The notes below the pieces were generated by a model that was not told the DNA's origin, did not search any database, and saw only the letters and a program-made list of their open reading frames with translations. From assembly GCA_002077045.2 (NCBI GenBank), contig KZ111177.1, forward strand, positions 4,284-68,283: DNA of 64,000 nt, in the 5' to 3' direction. The stretch comes from Rachicladosporium sp. CCFEE 5018 (lineage: Eukaryota; Ascomycota; Dothideomycetes; Cladosporiales; Cladosporiaceae). The translations under genes and the position numbers were made by a program. Shown here piece after piece: positions 61,502 to 64,000 of the stretch (the first letter of the stretch is position 1; each line of letters opens with the position of its first letter).

Positions 61502-62953
61502 ATGTCCCTCACTAACGCTTCGCCCGAAGACGCTGCTCGTGCGGCGAGGACCGCTTCACGAAAGCTTGCGACACTTTCTACAGCAGCGAGGAATAGTGCA
61601 CTGGATGCTGTCTACAATGGACTTGCTGCTGCACGGGACGATATTCTCGCCGCCAACGCGAAAGATCTCGAGCTTGCAAAGCAGTCTGCGAAGGACGGCA
61701 ACCTCAACCCTAGCATAGTCAAGAGACTGGATCTCTCAAGACCAGGCAAATTCGACGACATGCTGCAGGGCATACGAGATGTCAGAGATCTCGACGACCC
61801 AGGTAAGTAAACTATGTTACTTTCTTGTGTCTTGCTCCCTCAATACGATTTTCTTTCAGCTTGCTCACCCTGCTGACTGTTCAAAGTCGGCAGGGTGGAC
61901 TTACGAACAGAGCTTGACAACGGCCTCATCTTGCAACGACAGACGTGTCCCATCGGTGTGCTCCTCATCATATTCGAAGCACGGCCTGAAGTCATTGCAA
62001 ATATCGCATCGCTCGCAATCAAGTCAGCAAACGCAGCTATCCTCAAGGGTGGCAAGGAGTCGACGGAGTCCTTCAAGGTCATCGCATCGGTCATCTCGAA
62101 AGCACTGGACAGGACTGAGGTGCCCAACGATTCGATACAATTGGTAGCGACCCGTGATGCGATCGACTCACTACTAGAGCTTAGCAAGTACATCGACTTG
62201 GTGATCCCACGTGGTTCGAACGAGCTCGTAAGCTACTGCCAGCGCAAAGCACACATGCCCGTGATGGGTCATGCGGACGGTCTATGTAGTCTCTATATCC
62301 ACTCGGACGCTGACAAGAAAATGGCCGTGGATGTCGTGGTCGATTCGAAGACGGACTACCCGGCAGCGTGCAATGCAGTGGAGACTTTACTTGTAAACGA
62401 AGATGTGCTGGACACGGTGCTGCCAGACGTTGCGTCTGCCCTGATCGCCAAGGGTGTGAGCTTGCGTTGTGATTCAGCATCGAAGAAAGCGCTCGAGGCG
62501 AAGCTGGAGGCTAGCAATCATAACAGCATCACAGCTGCCTCCGACGCCGACTTCGCGACCGAGTTCCTCGACCTTGTCATCGCCATATGCACTATCCCTT
62601 CGGGCTCGGGCAGCTCCACATCGGCCGTCGACGCAGCCATAGATCATATTAACAAGCACGGCTCTCACCACACAGACGCCATCATCACAGCGAGCAAAGA
62701 AGTCGCAGACCGCTTCTGCAATGGAGTCGACTCTGCGTGCAAGTTCTGGAATTGCAGCACGCGATTCTGCGATGGCATGAGGTTTGGGTTCGGTACAGAG
62801 GTCGGTATCAGCACCAATAAAGTGCATGCAAGGGGACCTGTGGGACTCGAGGGACTGATGATCCATGAGTATCGTCTTGCTGGTAATGGGCAGGGTGCGG
62901 CCATGTATGGGAGCGGTGGAAGGCAGTATACGCATAAAAAGTTGGCCTTGTAA
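61502..62953 (+). CDS. PRO2: Gamma-glutamyl phosphate reductase
   Basis: Exons 61502-61802 and 61887-62953, joined G|TC (DDPVGRVDLRTELDNGLILQ), 455 residues, the usual length for fungal Pro2. It reduces gamma-glutamyl phosphate with NADPH to glutamate semialdehyde, step two of proline synthesis. Family marks are PIGVLLIIFEARPEVIANIA, NAAILKGGKES, DLVIPRGSNELV, MGHADGLCSLYI, the active-site Cys at about residue 262 in YPAACNAVETLLV, STRFCDGMRFGFGTEVGIST and HARGPVGLEGL. The C-terminal half carries more Cys than usual (AICTIPSG, DSACKFWNCSTRFCDG), but key residues are present. Cytosolic. The intron is 84 bases with GTAAGT and a CTGACTG branch. Confidence 0.95.
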
Positions 62954-63708
62954 TATACTACCAACAGGTCGTGTAGTGCAACATTACATACCGTTTGAGC
63001 CCATGTACAAGAGGAAGCCTCGTGAGATGGCGCTCAAATGTACGATGTAGCTGTCCGGCTTGCAGTGCCGGGGTGGGCGTAGCAGATTCGGCTATCAGGT
63101 TGCACTGCAGGGCTCCCGTCGAGAGACGACCTCATGTGCAACCTCATCCGTAAGGCTGGTCCTGCTCTGCATTGCTTGACAGCTGATAAGAATATGCTGT
63201 TCATACAGAACTGTTTGGCAATTGACTTTTGTCGAGTCGCGTTCGGCGATTGATGTCATGGCAACAGGCAAGCTCGATCGGGGCGCCTTCCGTCAATTCT
63301 TTTGACTTTTGTGCTCGTCTCATGTCCTTGTACAACTGCAGCGACAATCACAGTCGCTTCCGAGGTCGGTACGAGCACAAGCACATGCACATGGACACGA
63401 TGCGATGCGATGCAAAGATAAGCACAACCAGCAGGCAAGTGAGGTAGCCTTGCGTCTTGTCAGCAGAGCACCGTACGTCAGAACAGACTCCACCTCATGC
63501 AGTGTGAGACATCGACACAGTAGCATCAACAACGTAACCCCGCAGCGTTCTGCTAGCACTAGTAGGCTGTGATAGCAGGAAGCCCGAAGTACCAAGACGA
63601 GCCGGGGTGCCATGCGAATAGACTTGTTGAGTACATAACCATTGGTCTGCCTGAACTGGGTTCTGAGTGACCTTCCTGGTCTTCTCTACAACTCTATAAA
63701 TCGCCATC
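62954..63708. other. Intergenic, 0.75 kb
   Basis: PRO2 3' end and promoter of the GH20 gene. No other feature supported. Confidence 0.5.
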
Positions 63709-64000
63709 ATGCGGCTTCTACTCACAAGTATCCTCTGCCTTCCCACTGCTTGGGCTATTTGGCCATTACCGTCTACGTACACTCATGGCAACACAAGGCT
63801 TTGGATCGACCCAAGTATAAAGATCACCTACAACGGCGCGGGACAGGTACTTGAATCTTCTCCGGTGGGCACTCAGCCTGACCCTCACTCATCTCATTAC
63901 TTGCAGAAATCATTGATCACCTATCACTCTTCGTGGAGTGGTAATAACTCAGCTACACATCAGATCGTTTCCAATGCGATCCAAAGGACTCATGATACAC
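63709..64000 (+). CDS. GH20 beta-N-acetylhexosaminidase, N-terminal part (cut by the window end)
   Basis: Exon 1 63709-63846 and exon 2 from 63907; the 60-base intron runs from GTACTT to TTGCAG and sits between codons. The protein starts with a signal peptide (MRLLLTSILCLPTAWA), then IWPLPSTYTHGNTRLWIDPS, TYNGAGQ and, after the intron, the IVSNAIQRTHDT helix of the hexosaminidase N-terminal domain. WPLP followed by W-I-DP and the SNAIQRT motif is typical of secreted fungal hexosaminidases (NagA type) that split chitobiose during chitin turnover. The catalytic TIM barrel lies beyond the window. Confidence 0.85.
   Translation, partial: MRLLLTSILCLPTAWAIWPLPSTYTHGNTRLWIDPSIKITYNGAGQVLESSPVGTQPDPHSSHYLQKSLITYHSSWSGNNSATHQIVSNAIQRTHDT

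Noticed and set aside
63695..63700. TATAAA before the hexosaminidase gene
   Set aside because: Only nine bases from the ATG, too close to act as the core promoter for that start.
1..64000. Search for transposons, CRISPR arrays, rRNA, prophage or a secondary-metabolite cluster
   Set aside because: No transposase, reverse transcriptase, terminal repeats, spaced repeats, rRNA signature, PKS or NRPS was seen; gene content is housekeeping.

Overview
The window is nuclear DNA of a filamentous-type ascomycete (Pezizomycotina). The genes carry one to three short introns of about 45-130 nt with GT..AG ends, and the proteins are fungal: Ssr4, Vac7, a Bli-3-like protein, a Crh-type GH16 enzyme, a Zn(II)2Cys6 factor and a Ras2-type GTPase. 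No bacterial, organellar, rRNA, tRNA, CRISPR or transposon signal was found. A Dothideomycete black yeast with a duplicated or hybrid genome would fit, but that is inference.

Layout: bases 1-19675 (copy A) and 19776-39581 (copy B) are two near-identical copies of one block, separated by exactly 100 N. Both copies start at the same base inside MSH2. Copy A stops inside the RAS2 gene; copy B runs on without a break into single-copy sequence to base 64000. Gene order in each copy is MSH2 5' end (-), a DUF1330-like protein (+), a GPI-anchored wall protein (+), a GNAT acetyltransferase (+), a Bli-3-like flavin-type protein (-), a broken mitochondrial-type gene (+), an alpha/beta hydrolase (+), a fast-evolving ORF behind the SSR4 stop (-), SSR4 (-), PRP6 (+), a Ser/Pro-rich small protein (+) and RAS2 (-). 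The simplest reading is that A is the alternative haplotype or homeolog placed in tandem by scaffolding; a real 20 kb tandem duplication is the other possibility. The copies differ as a mosaic: stretches of a few hundred bases that are almost identical alternate with stretches that differ by 15-20%. They also differ by one intron, one non-homologous 3' block, one nonsense codon and several indels.

Single-copy part (39.6-64 kb): the RAS2 5' end, a 2.8 kb gene-free stretch, a zinc-free quinone oxidoreductase (-), a Zn2Cys6 transcription factor with an apparent one-base frameshift (-), an unusual kinase-like plus PHD-finger protein (+), a paralog of the broken mitochondrial-type gene (-), VAC7 (-), WEE1 (-), a CRH-type cell-wall transglycosylase (-), PRO2 gamma-glutamyl phosphate reductase (+) and the 5' end of a GH20 hexosaminidase (+).

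The genes are mostly housekeeping functions (mismatch repair, splicing, chromatin remodelling, cell-cycle control, vacuole lipid signalling, proline synthesis, wall assembly) and do not form a metabolic cluster. Most of the scientific interest lies in the A/B comparison, in the long open frame behind the conserved SSR4 stop codon, and in the kinase-PHD fusion.
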